In this document: piece after piece, positions 1 to 7,314 of the stretch | How positions within the stretch are numbered: position 1 is the first letter of the stretch | Layout: each line of letters begins with the position of its first letter | Assembly (NCBI RefSeq): GCF_016583565.1 | Contig: NZ_NRRF01000012.1 | Coordinates: 42,501 to 106,500 of the forward strand | Length of the DNA stretch: 64,000 bases | From: Thiocystis violacea | GTDB lineage: Bacteria; Pseudomonadota; Gammaproteobacteria; Chromatiales; Chromatiaceae | Reading direction: 5' to 3' | Program-made: the position numbers and the translations under genes | Notes under the pieces: generated by a model | The model's database searches: none | Told to the model about the DNA's origin: nothing | Seen by the model: the letters and a program-made list of their open reading frames with translations, nothing else

Positions 1-906
1 CTGTGCCGTGATGACGCCCTCGACCTCTTGCCCGATGTCCGCCTTGGCTTCCGCGACCGATTTTCCGCGTGCGAGGGCCAGCCCCATCCGGCGGTTGCGC
101 GATTGGTCGTCGGTGCAGGTCAGCACCAGGTCGCCGATGCCGGCCAGGCCCGTAAAGGTCTCGGCACGGCCGCCGAGCGCCGTGCCGACGCGGATCAGCT
201 CCGCAAGCCCGCGCGTGATGAGGGCCGCTCGCGTATTCGCCCCGAAGCCGAGTCCGTCGGCAATCCCGGTCGCGATCGCCAGGACGTTCTTGGCGGCGCC
301 GCAGACCTCGACCCCGACCATATCCTCGCTCGTATAGGCGCGGAAACGCCCGCAATGCAGGAGACTGGCGATGCGGCGCGCGAACTCAGGGGCGTTGGAC
401 GCGACGGAAACGGCGGTCGGCAGCTGTTTGGCGACTTCGCCGGCAAAACTCGGTCCAGAGACCACGGCGAGCGGGCGTTGTGTGCCGAGCACCTCCTGCG
501 CAACCGTATGCAGCAGTTGCCCTGAGTCCAGGTCGAGCCCCTTGGTCGCCCAGGCGACACCGAGCCCCTCGGGCAAGTGATCGACCAAACGGACCAGCAC
601 CTGCCGGAAGGCATGGCTCGGGACGACGATCAGACAATCGGTGGCGCCTTGGAGTGCCTCCGTGAGCGAATCCGATGCCGACATGGATGACGGCAAAGGG
701 AAGCCCGGCAGGAACTGGCGGTTCTCGCCGTCGCGGCGGATCGCCTCGATCTCGGCTGGGTCATGGCCCCACAAGCGGACCTCATGCCCGTTGTCGCACA
801 GCAGCAGCCCCAGGGCTGTTCCCCAAGAGCCGGTACCCAGCAGCGCGATCTTGGCAGCGCTGTCGCCGCTGGGTCGTTGCTCGCTGCTCAGCGGCTCGGC
901 TCTCAA
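1..906 (-). CDS. gpsA: glycerol-3-phosphate dehydrogenase [NAD(P)+], 3' end cut by window edge
   Basis: Makes sn-glycerol 3-phosphate from dihydroxyacetone phosphate for phospholipid synthesis in the cytoplasm. The N-terminal Rossmann motif LLGTGSWGTAL and the catalytic-lysine segment CGAAKNVLAIATGI are both readable. About 302 codons are visible of the usual 330-340, and the C-terminus lies outside the window. There is no ATG near the Rossmann motif. I chose the TTG at 906 because GAGAGG lies 7 nt upstream of it. A second TTG at 921 overlaps the secB stop codon. Either start gives a short polar N-terminal extension. It is the last gene of a likely rhodanese-secB-gpsA operon, an arrangement known in many gammaproteobacteria. 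The family call is certain; the start is not. Confidence 0.93.
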   Translation of the reverse strand, partial: MRAEPLSSEQRPSGDSAAKIALLGTGSWGTALGLLLCDNGHEVRLWGHDPAEIEAIRRDGENRQFLPGFPLPSSMSASDSLTEALQGATDCLIVVPSHAFRQVLVRLVDHLPEGLGVAWATKGLDLDSGQLLHTVAQEVLGTQRPLAVVSGPSFAGEVAKQLPTAVSVASNAPEFARRIASLLHCGRFRAYTSEDMVGVEVCGAAKNVLAIATGIADGLGFGANTRAALITRGLAELIRVGTALGGRAETFTGLAGIGDLVLTCTDDQSRNRRMGLALARGKSVAEAKADIGQEVEGVITAQ

Positions 907-922
907 TGGCTCGCCTCTCAAT
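893..922. repeat. 15-bp tandem duplication at the secB-gpsA junction
   Basis: Two adjacent 15-bp units (893-907 and 908-922) differ at one base. On the minus strand each unit carries a TTG and a GAGAG stretch, so one copy supplies the secB stop and a Shine-Dalgarno-like GAGAGG, while the next supplies a TTG start for gpsA. A third partial match (GGCTCGGC) follows at 926-933. The duplication may have created the present gpsA translation start. Confidence 0.7.
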
Positions 923-1394
923 GGTGGCTCGGCTTGTCGCCGCCGTTCTGCGCTGGTGCCGCCTGCTGTTGATGCTGCGCAAAGAGGACGTCGAAATTGA
1001 CATGCTGCAGCACGAGCTGCGGAAAGCTGCCCTTGACCACGAGGTCCGTCACCACTTCACGCGCGTACGGGAAGAGCAGCGTTGGGCAATAGGCGCCGAG
1101 CAAGGGGCCAAGTTCCTCCTCGGAGAATCCGATCGAGGTGAAGATTCCGGCCTGCTGGACCTCGACGATGAAGGCGGTCTTGTCACCGACCTTCGCACTC
1201 ACGGTCACCGCGAGTACCACCTCGTAGACCCGATCCTCCAGCTTGTTGATCTTGGTGTTGAGGTTTAGCTCGTGGGTCGGTTTCCATTCCCCACGGAAGA
1301 TCTCCGGGGCGTTGGGGGACTCGAACGAGACATCCTTGGTGTATACGCGTTGTACGGAAAACTGTCGTTCGCTGCTCTGCTGCTCTTCGGCCAT
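918..1394 (-). CDS. secB: protein-export chaperone SecB
   Basis: Cytoplasmic tetrameric chaperone that keeps preproteins unfolded and hands them to SecA. The 158-residue length fits the family. Recognisable segments are the N-terminal [19 protein letters not shown], the conserved VEVQQAGIF and the [10 protein letters not shown] stretch before the C-terminal helix. The C-terminus is a Gln/Ala/His-rich tail ending PSHH; a tail of this kind binds the SecA zinc region in known SecB proteins. The ATG at 1394 is the natural start. The gene lies 85 bp after the rhodanese gene and directly precedes gpsA. The grxC gene that often sits between rhodanese and secB is absent here. Confidence 0.97.
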   Translation of the reverse strand: MAEEQQSSERQFSVQRVYTKDVSFESPNAPEIFRGEWKPTHELNLNTKINKLEDRVYEVVLAVTVSAKVGDKTAFIVEVQQAGIFTSIGFSEEELGPLLGAYCPTLLFPYAREVVTDLVVKGSFPQLVLQHVNFDVLFAQHQQQAAPAQNGGDKPSHH

Positions 1395-1479
1395 GGTTGT
1401 TCCTGTGATGTCGATGAAATGATGGAAGACCGATGCCTGATCCCACCCATGGTCTTCGCGGTATTCCCTGCCGCGGCCG

Positions 1480-1911
1480 TCAGCGCTTCTTACGCGTCAG
1501 AGGCAGGTTAGCGGCCTCCCAAGCCATGATGCCTCCCTGCAGATTGTAGACTTCTTCGAAACCTGCCTTGCGCAGCTGACCGCAGGCGACCGAGGACTGT
1601 GCCCCAGAGCGGCAATTGATGACGATGGGCTTACCCTTGTACTTGTTCAGGCTCGCCATCTGATTCTTGAAGCCGTTCATCGGGATGTTCAGTGCGTTGA
1701 TGATGTGTCCCTTCGCGTAGTCCGCGGCAGGACGCACGTCGATCACGACGGCGTCGCGATGATTCACCATCTCGGTCGCTTGCAGAGGTCCGACGCTGCC
1801 TTTGCTACCGACGATGAGGTTGTATGCCAGCAGCCCGAGGATCACGACCAGCGCGATGAACAAGAACCAGTGATTTCCTACGAACTCGACGACTTGGTCT
1901 AGAAGCGGCAT
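1480..1911 (-). CDS. membrane-anchored rhodanese-like sulfurtransferase (YibN type)
   Basis: A 143-residue protein with one N-terminal transmembrane helix (about residues 15-34, then NLIVGSKG) followed by a single rhodanese domain (about 45-138). The active-site loop is [11 protein letters not shown] with the catalytic cysteine at residue 100, so it is probably an active persulfide carrier rather than an inactive rhodanese fold. The usual motifs [16 protein letters not shown] and [10 protein letters not shown] flank it. The enzyme likely sits on the cytoplasmic membrane and accepts sulfane sulfur. It lies downstream of an ArsR regulator with the cysteine pair of persulfide sensors and upstream of secB, behind its own promoter-like sequence. 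The natural sulfur donor cannot be told from the sequence. Confidence 0.93.
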   Translation of the reverse strand: MPLLDQVVEFVGNHWFLFIALVVILGLLAYNLIVGSKGSVGPLQATEMVNHRDAVVIDVRPAADYAKGHIINALNIPMNGFKNQMASLNKYKGKPIVINCRSGAQSSVACGQLRKAGFEEVYNLQGGIMAWEAANLPLTRKKR

Positions 1912-2007
1912 GGGTATGCTGTCTCACTCAGGTTTGGGGCGCGGTTTATGACGGGCACGAAGCGTTGGCGCAACGCCATGAGGGTTGCGGTTGCCTGTCG
2001 CGACCGC

Positions 2008-2041
2008 GATCTCTCGGGGTTATCGATCTCTCGAGGTTATC
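2008..2041. repeat. 17-bp tandem direct repeat in the rhodanese leader
   Basis: Two head-to-tail 17-bp copies (2008-2024 and 2025-2041) differ at a single base (CGGGG versus CGAGG). They sit just downstream of the predicted transcription start of the rhodanese-secB-gpsA operon. Placement and regularity suggest a protein-binding site, but no protein can be assigned. A chance micro-duplication is the alternative. Confidence 0.7.
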
Positions 2042-2054
2042 TTAGAGGCGCAGA

Positions 2055-2083
2055 AGTATAAGGATCGCGCGCGCGGGCGTCAC
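2055..2083 (-). promoter_or_regulatory. candidate sigma-70 promoter for rhodanese-secB-gpsA, with a palindrome on the -35
   Basis: Read on the minus strand there is a -35-like GTGACG (2083-2078), exactly 17 nt, then a -10-like TATACT (2060-2055), putting the transcript start near 2048. A perfect 13-bp palindrome, TCACCCTGGGTGA (2080-2092), overlaps the -35, where a repressor would block polymerase. The arsR gene ends 20 bp upstream. Both elements are seen directly; promoter function is inferred. Confidence 0.5.
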
Positions 2084-2111
2084 CCTGGGTGAGGCGCGAT
2101 CTGACCGGCGT

Positions 2112-2480
2112 CTAGCGGGAATGGTGGCAGAAAACCTCGCGCATCATCCCGATCAACTGCAGCGTGCGGCTATCGCTGACGCGGTAGTAGACGCGATTGG
2201 CATCCTTGCGCGACGCTAGAATGCCCTTGTCGCGCAGGATGGCGAGGTGCTGGGAGATGTTGCTCTGCGAGGTGCCGACGTGGTCGACGATCTCCTGAAC
2301 GCTGATCTCCTCATCGCCCAAGGTGCAGAGGATCTTCAGCCTCAGCGGATGAGACATCGCCTTCAACGACCGCGATGCCCGCTCGATGTCGGCGTCGTCC
2401 GCGAACAAGTCCATCTCTTCGCGGTCATTTTCCGGAAGGTTGAGCACCGGGTGTGAAGGATGACTGAGGTCGCTTACCAT
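2112..2480 (-). CDS. ArsR-family regulator with SqrR/BigR-type cysteine pair
   Basis: A 122-residue winged-helix repressor. The core runs KAMSHPLRLKILCTLGD, then the recognition helix TSQSNISQHLAILRDKG and the wing ending NRVYYRV. Two cysteines stand out: C52 in the helix of RLKILCTL and C118 near the C-terminus (REVFCHH). Their spacing of 66 residues equals that of the redox pair in the persulfide sensors SqrR (C41/C107) and BigR (C42/C108), which form a sulfur bridge and release DNA. No metal-binding CxC motif of arsenic/cadmium sensors is seen. I chose the ATG at 2480 because the further upstream reading is arginine-rich and out of family. The adjacent sulfurtransferase gene supports a role in sulfane-sulfur sensing, which remains an inference. 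Confidence 0.9.
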   Translation of the reverse strand: MVSDLSHPSHPVLNLPENDREEMDLFADDADIERASRSLKAMSHPLRLKILCTLGDEEISVQEIVDHVGTSQSNISQHLAILRDKGILASRKDANRVYYRVSDSRTLQLIGMMREVFCHHSR

Positions 2481-2498
2481 GGCATCGCATCTAATCGA

Positions 2499-2520
2499 TT
2501 TATCACCATACAATAATAAA
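2499..2520. promoter_or_regulatory. inverted repeat in the arsR/envC divergent region (candidate operator)
   Basis: TTTAT (2499-2503) and ATAAA (2516-2520) form a 5-bp inverted repeat spaced by 12 nt within the only AT-rich patch of the 137-bp divergent region, about 20 bp upstream of the arsR start codon. ArsR-type repressors commonly bind AT-rich dyads at their own promoter. This is a candidate only. Confidence 0.35.
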
Positions 2521-2617
2521 CTCTTTCTGCCCGCCTGCGAAGCACGGCCGTTCATGCCGGATGCGGCGACATGGGCGCCACTGTTCACAGGACCCTCCAG
2601 GATTGCGGATCTCCCCA

Positions 2618-3922
2618 ATGCCAAACCTCTCCACAGGCCTGCGCCAGCCAGATGCGGACGGAGAGCAGACCGCACCCTCCAGCATTCAGCGACGTGCTCC
2701 AGCGGGCCAGGCGCCGCACGGCGTCCGTGGTCTTGCCCTGATCGTGGCGCTTGGCGTCTGCCATGACGCGGCAGCGGTGGACATCGATGCGGCGCTCCAG
2801 TCCAAGCAGCACGACCTCCAGACCATCGAGCAGAAGGCCGAGGTCATCGGCAAGCAGCTGATCGGCAACCAGGCCGACCGGCGGGCGCTGATTACGGAAC
2901 TGGAGGCACGCGAGCGCAATGTCGCCGAGCTCGCCCTCGCCAATCGCGAGCTCGAACGTTTGGTCAAGGAGCACAACCGTGTCGCCTCCGAACTGCGCGC
3001 CCGTCAGGCGGAGGAGCGAAAGGATCTCCAGAAAGAGGTAGCGCTGCTCTCGGAGCTACTGCGCACAGCCTATATCATGGGCCGCGCCGATCGGCTGCGC
3101 CTGCTCCTGAATCAGGAGGATCCGACCAAGGCGAGCCGTGTCATGTCCTATTTCGCCTACTTCAACCGCGAGCGGATGAAGCGAATCCTGGCCGTCCAGC
3201 AGGTCGCCGAGCGGCTCGATCGTCTCGCGCGCGACGCCGAGGCTGAGGCGAAACGCCTCGCGGAGCTGGCCAAGAGCCAGGAGACGACGCGCCAGAGACT
3301 CATCTCCGCCAAGCAGCAACGCACCAAAGTCTTGAAACAGCTTGAGATCAGCATCGCCAGCCGCGCCGAGACCCTCGATGTCCTCAAGCGCGACGCGGAA
3401 TCGCTCAAACTGCTGATCGAGCATTTGCGTCAGAAGGCGCAGATCAGTGCCGAGCTGGACATTCATCGCGATTCCTTTCCGGCCCGCAAAGGCAAGCTCG
3501 CCTGGCCGATTCTCGAGGGTCGGCTCCTCGCGGCCTTCGGCACACGCAAGGAAGACTCCGAGCTCAGCTGGGATGGCGTGCTGCTGGCGGCCCACGAAGG
3601 GGAGGAGGTTCGCGCGGTGAGTGACGGTCGTGTCGTCTATGCCGACTGGCTGCGCGGATCCGGTCTGCTGATCGTCGTGGACCACGGCGAGGGATTCATG
3701 ACGCTCTACGGCCACAACGAGGCGCTGCTGCGCGAGGTGGGCGAGTGGGTCTCCACCGGCGAGCCGATCGCCCTCAGCGGAAACAGCGGCGGACGGGATA
3801 AACCCGTGCTCTATTTCGCGATCCGCAAAAACGGCCGTCCTCAAGACCCGGCGAAGTGGTGCGTCAGTCCGGGGCGCCAAAGCGCCCGGCTTGGCACACG
3901 GCTGGTGGCCCCCACGACCTAG
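2618..3922 (+). CDS. envC: murein hydrolase activator EnvC-like, degenerate LytM (M23) domain
   Basis: Periplasmic factor that activates septal peptidoglycan amidases. After a basic N-terminus comes a hydrophobic export segment (GLALIVALGVC) cleaved near DAAAVD. A long coiled coil follows, from about residue 40 to 270 (many LEARERN- and LARDAEAEAK-like heptads), then a C-terminal LytM domain (about 300-420). In the LytM domain the first zinc ligand position reads SWDG instead of the HxGxD of active enzymes, although VDHGEGFMTLYGHN is kept. It therefore looks like the non-catalytic activator type, as in E. coli EnvC. Of the in-frame starts, the ATG at 2618 gives the cleanest signal peptide. 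It lies just upstream of ctpA, as in many gammaproteobacteria. Confidence 0.9.
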   Translation: MPNLSTGLRQPDADGEQTAPSSIQRRAPAGQAPHGVRGLALIVALGVCHDAAAVDIDAALQSKQHDLQTIEQKAEVIGKQLIGNQADRRALITELEARERNVAELALANRELERLVKEHNRVASELRARQAEERKDLQKEVALLSELLRTAYIMGRADRLRLLLNQEDPTKASRVMSYFAYFNRERMKRILAVQQVAERLDRLARDAEAEAKRLAELAKSQETTRQRLISAKQQRTKVLKQLEISIASRAETLDVLKRDAESLKLLIEHLRQKAQISAELDIHRDSFPARKGKLAWPILEGRLLAAFGTRKEDSELSWDGVLLAAHEGEEVRAVSDGRVVYADWLRGSGLLIVVDHGEGFMTLYGHNEALLREVGEWVSTGEPIALSGNSGGRDKPVLYFAIRKNGRPQDPAKWCVSPGRQSARLGTRLVAPTT

Positions 3923-4226
3923 GGCCAGCGGTCTTCACGCGCGTCGCATATCCGCATACGAGGTCCGAGGGAACTGATGGAGCGGGACGGGGTCCATTTC
4001 GTCCACGGCCCCGATGACGGATGCTCTGCGCAACAATTCCGCATTCCGCTGCCTGGCTTCGTGCGAGCCTGTCGAGCGGACCCAAAACGTGCGATCCTTT
4101 GCGCGCAGTATCGCCCGGCGACCTTTGCCAGAGTCGATGCGGCTCCGAGGCGCCGATCCTCCGCCGAGACTGCCAGGCATTACTCATCCATTCACTCCGC
4201 GCACTTACTCAGCGAGTCCTTTGCAT
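3923..4226. other. intergenic region, envC to ctpA
   Basis: About 300 bp without a convincing gene. The ctpA reading frame stays open upstream to 4014, but that stretch is Arg/Pro-rich and lacks a signal peptide, so I treat it as non-coding. I see no terminator with a T tract and no clear promoter. Confidence 0.5.
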
Positions 4227-5582
4227 ATGACGAGAATCCTGTTGATGCGCTTCCAGTCCGCTGCCCGGCTGAGCGCCGGCGTCTTCATCGGTCTCTCGAT
4301 GCTGCCTGTGCCCGCCGCCCTCGCCGAAAAGGCGCCAGCTGCCCCAGCCAAGGCGCCCGCGGAGGCGCCGAGCGAGCCGCTGCCGCTCGACGAGCTGCGG
4401 ACCTTTGCCGATGTGTTCGGGCGCATCAAGGAGGACTATGTCGAGCCGGTCGACGACAAGGCACTGATCGAGAGCGCGATCCGCGGCATGCTCGCGGGTC
4501 TGGACCCACATTCCTCCTACCTCGATGGCGAGGAGTACCGCGACTTGCAGGTGGGCACCAGTGGCGAGTTTGGCGGACTGGGCATCGAGGTTGGCTTGGA
4601 GGACGGTTTCGTCAAGATCATCGCGCCCATCGACGACACCCCGGCCCAACGCGCCGGGCTGCAGTCCGGCGATATGATCATCCGCATCGATGAGAAACCG
4701 GTGAAGGGCCTGAGCCTGAACGAGGCGGTGAAGCTGATGCGCGGCAAGCCGGGCACTTCGATTCAGCTCACCATCATGCGTGGCACCGACCAGAAACCCT
4801 TCGAGGTCACCGTCGAGCGGGCCATCATCCAGGTCGCCAGCGTCAAGAGCCGGATCCTCGCGCCCGGTTATGGCTACGTTCGTCTGACGCATTTCCAGTC
4901 GCACACGACCGACGACATGCTCAAGGCCATCGCGGAGCTGAAGAAGACGAACGAGGGCGAGCTGAAGGGGTTGGTGCTCGATCTCAGAAACAACCCTGGC
5001 GGCGTTCTCAACAGCGCCGTTGGCGTGAGCGATGCCTTCCTGACGGAGGGTCAGATCGTCTATACCCAGGGCCGGGTGAAGAACAGTGAGATGCAGTTCA
5101 AGGCCGGCCCGGACGATGTGCTGGGCGGCGCGCCCATCGTCGTCCTCGTCAATGGCGGCAGCGCATCGGCCTCCGAGATCGTGGCTGGCGCCCTGCAGGA
5201 TCAGCATCGCGCCATCGTCATGGGCACCCAGACCTTCGGCAAGGGCTCGGTCCAGACCATCGTCCCCATCGACGATGCCACGGCCCTGAAATTGACGACC
5301 GCGCGCTACTACACGCCCTCAGGGCGTTCCATCCAGGCGCAGGGCATCACACCGGACATCTCCTTGGAGCACGGCGAGTTCAAGCCGCTCATCGAACAGG
5401 ATGTCTCCTCGCTGAAGGAAGCCGACCTGGTGCGCCATCTCGACGAGACGAACAAAGACACGGGCGATCAAGCTAAGGTCGACGAGAAGCCCAAACCGCT
5501 CGCGGTCGAGGACTTCCAGTTGTCCGAGGCCCTGAACGTGCTCAAGGGGCTGACCATCCTGGGCCGGACGTCGAAGCCGTGA
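4227..5582 (+). CDS. ctpA: carboxy-terminal processing protease CtpA (S41 family)
   Basis: Periplasmic serine protease that trims or degrades substrates from their C-termini. From the ATG at 4227 (or 4245) there is a signal peptide ending near AALAEKAPA, then a Pro/Ala-rich linker. The cap region includes LAGLDPHSSYLDGEEY. A PDZ domain (about residues 105-180, GGLGIEVGLEDGFVKI) and the S41 core follow. The catalytic serine is S314 in GGSASASE and the general-base lysine K339 in TFGKGSVQT. Their 25-residue spacing equals that of the plant D1 processing protease pair. Length is 451 residues. EnvC upstream and a separate DJ-1 gene downstream suggest a cell-envelope role. Confidence 0.96.
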   Translation: MTRILLMRFQSAARLSAGVFIGLSMLPVPAALAEKAPAAPAKAPAEAPSEPLPLDELRTFADVFGRIKEDYVEPVDDKALIESAIRGMLAGLDPHSSYLDGEEYRDLQVGTSGEFGGLGIEVGLEDGFVKIIAPIDDTPAQRAGLQSGDMIIRIDEKPVKGLSLNEAVKLMRGKPGTSIQLTIMRGTDQKPFEVTVERAIIQVASVKSRILAPGYGYVRLTHFQSHTTDDMLKAIAELKKTNEGELKGLVLDLRNNPGGVLNSAVGVSDAFLTEGQIVYTQGRVKNSEMQFKAGPDDVLGGAPIVVLVNGGSASASEIVAGALQDQHRAIVMGTQTFGKGSVQTIVPIDDATALKLTTARYYTPSGRSIQAQGITPDISLEHGEFKPLIEQDVSSLKEADLVRHLDETNKDTGDQAKVDEKPKPLAVEDFQLSEALNVLKGLTILGRTSKP

Positions 5583-5661
5583 GCCTGTCTTTGTCGCCAC
5601 GGCATCCGGATCCATTCGGCGGCACCGCCGCGGCCTCGCCATCCGAAACGGAGACACACCC

Positions 5662-6216
5662 ATGCCGAGAGTCCTAGTTCCCCTTGCACAGGGGTGCGAA
5701 GAGCTGGAGGCCGTGACCATCATCGATCTGCTGCGCCGAGCCGAGATCGAGGTGGTCGCTGCCGGGCTGACGGAGGGGCCGGTCAAGGCGAGCCGCGGGG
5801 TCCAGCTCGTGCCGGACACGACGCTGGAGGCCGTGCAGGACGACGATTTCGATATGGTCGTCCTGCCAGGTGGGCTTCCCGGGGCGCGCTACCTGGAGGA
5901 GGACGCGCGCGTGCGCGCCCTCTTGCAACGCCATCAGCGCAATGGTCGCTACACCGCTGCGATCTGTGCCGCGCCCAAGGTGCTGGCCGCCGCGGGTCTG
6001 CTCGATGGCCGTCGAGCCACCAGCTATCCAGGGGCCGTCCAGGCGCGGGATTTTCCCGAGGTCCAGTTCATCGACGCGCCCGTGGTCGTGGACGCGGGGG
6101 TTGTCACCAGCCGGGGTCCGGGCACCGCCATGGACTTCGCGCTCGAGCTCATCGAGCTGCTGGTCGGCCGGGAATGCCGCGACAGGGTCGAAAGCGGCCT
6201 GGTGCGACCATCCTGA
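5662..6216 (+). CDS. DJ-1/PfpI family protein (YajL-like)
   Basis: A 184-residue single-domain protein of the DJ-1/YajL group, cytoplasmic and linked in known members to oxidative and carbonyl stress protection. The nucleophile-elbow cysteine is C102 in AAICAAPKVLA. The acidic partner near the N-terminus lies in QGCEELEAV, and the PGG motif (VLPGGLPGARYL) is kept. GGAG-like spacing upstream (GGAGACACACCC before ATG) supports the start. It lies 79 bp after ctpA on the same strand, with no clear functional link to either neighbour. The exact enzymatic activity cannot be told. Confidence 0.92.
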   Translation: MPRVLVPLAQGCEELEAVTIIDLLRRAEIEVVAAGLTEGPVKASRGVQLVPDTTLEAVQDDDFDMVVLPGGLPGARYLEEDARVRALLQRHQRNGRYTAAICAAPKVLAAAGLLDGRRATSYPGAVQARDFPEVQFIDAPVVVDAGVVTSRGPGTAMDFALELIELLVGRECRDRVESGLVRPS

Positions 6217-6271
6217 GCCGGGGCCCTCGCTGCCGAGCCCTTCGAGGTCAACGCACAGGAACGCCAGCGTC

Positions 6272-7312
6272 ATGACTGCGGAGCAGCTGCTCTTTGGTGC
6301 CTTGCCTCTCGTCGCCTTCGCGCTCAGTCTGACGACGACGCGTTGGCTGGTATCCCATAGGGGTGCTCGTCTCGGTCGGCTGGACCAGCCCAACGCGCGC
6401 TCACTGCACAGCACGCCGGTCCCACGCACCGGTGGGCTTGGGGTTCTGACCGGCATCGTCACGACGCTCTGTCTCGCGGGCGCGATGGGTGCTGTGCCGC
6501 CGGAGCTGGGTTGGATCGCCGCCGCCGTGGCCGCGGTCGCTGCCGTCTCCTTCGTCGACGATCTCGGTCATCTCCCGCCTCTCGTCAGACTGATGGTGCA
6601 TCTGCTTGCCGCCATCCTGCTGGTCATCGGCGGCGTCTTCGAGGATTTCATCGACCTGCCCGGTCTTACGCTCGTGGTTCCTGGCGCGGCCCTGGGCCTG
6701 TTGGTGGTCCTCTTCGTCGTCTGGATGATCAATCTCTACAATTTCATGGATGGCATGGACGGATTCGCGGGCGGCATGGCGGTGATCGGTTTCTCAAGCC
6801 TTGCCCTGCTGGGGTGGCGGGCCGAGGATCCTTCCTATGCCGTCGCGGCCCTTTGCGTCGCTTGCGCCGCTGGCGGCTTTCTGATCTTCAACCTTCCGCC
6901 AGCGCGGATCTTTCTGGGCGACATCGGCTCATCCAGCCTGGGTCTGCTCGCGGCCGGTTTCGCGCTCTGGGGCGCTCAGCGCGACCTCTTTCCACTCTGG
7001 GTGGCGGGGCTGATCTTCTCCCCCTTCATCGTGGATGCGACCTGGACCCTGCTGGCCCGCTTGGTCAGGGGCGAGCGCATCTGGGAGCCACACCGTTCCC
7101 ACCACTATCAGCGACTGGTGCTCGCTGGCTGGAGCCATCGTAAGACCCTGCTGCGCGGCTACCTGGTGATGGCCGCCGTCGCCGCCTGCGCCATCGCGGC
7201 ACCCGGGCTGTCCGTCCGCGACCAGTGGATGCTTCTCGGTGCCTGGACCATCATCTATCTGACGATCCACTTTCAGGTGATGCTGGTGGAGCGCGAGGCG
7301 GCGGTACACTGA
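6272..7312 (+). CDS. undecaprenyl-phosphate sugar-1-phosphate transferase, WecA/WbpL type
   Basis: Polytopic inner-membrane enzyme (346 residues, about ten hydrophobic segments) that loads the first sugar phosphate on undecaprenyl phosphate to begin O-antigen or similar glycan synthesis. Family motifs are all present: FVDDLGHL, the NLYNFMDGMDG loop, the cytosolic GDIGSSSLG and the HRSHHYQRL substrate loop near the C-terminus. The start at 6272 fits the usual first helix. The next gene begins 2 nt after its stop and encodes a WbpM-like dehydratase. This reproduces the wbpL-wbpM pair of Pseudomonas O-antigen loci, so GlcNAc or a FucNAc-type sugar is a plausible substrate. Confidence 0.93.
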   Translation: MTAEQLLFGALPLVAFALSLTTTRWLVSHRGARLGRLDQPNARSLHSTPVPRTGGLGVLTGIVTTLCLAGAMGAVPPELGWIAAAVAAVAAVSFVDDLGHLPPLVRLMVHLLAAILLVIGGVFEDFIDLPGLTLVVPGAALGLLVVLFVVWMINLYNFMDGMDGFAGGMAVIGFSSLALLGWRAEDPSYAVAALCVACAAGGFLIFNLPPARIFLGDIGSSSLGLLAAGFALWGAQRDLFPLWVAGLIFSPFIVDATWTLLARLVRGERIWEPHRSHHYQRLVLAGWSHRKTLLRGYLVMAAVAACAIAAPGLSVRDQWMLLGAWTIIYLTIHFQVMLVEREAAVH

Positions 7313-7314
7313 CC

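Noticed and set aside
4014..4226. In-frame 71-residue upstream extension of ctpA
   Set aside because: Arg/Pro-rich and would bury the clear signal peptide; the ATG at 4227 fits a secreted protease.
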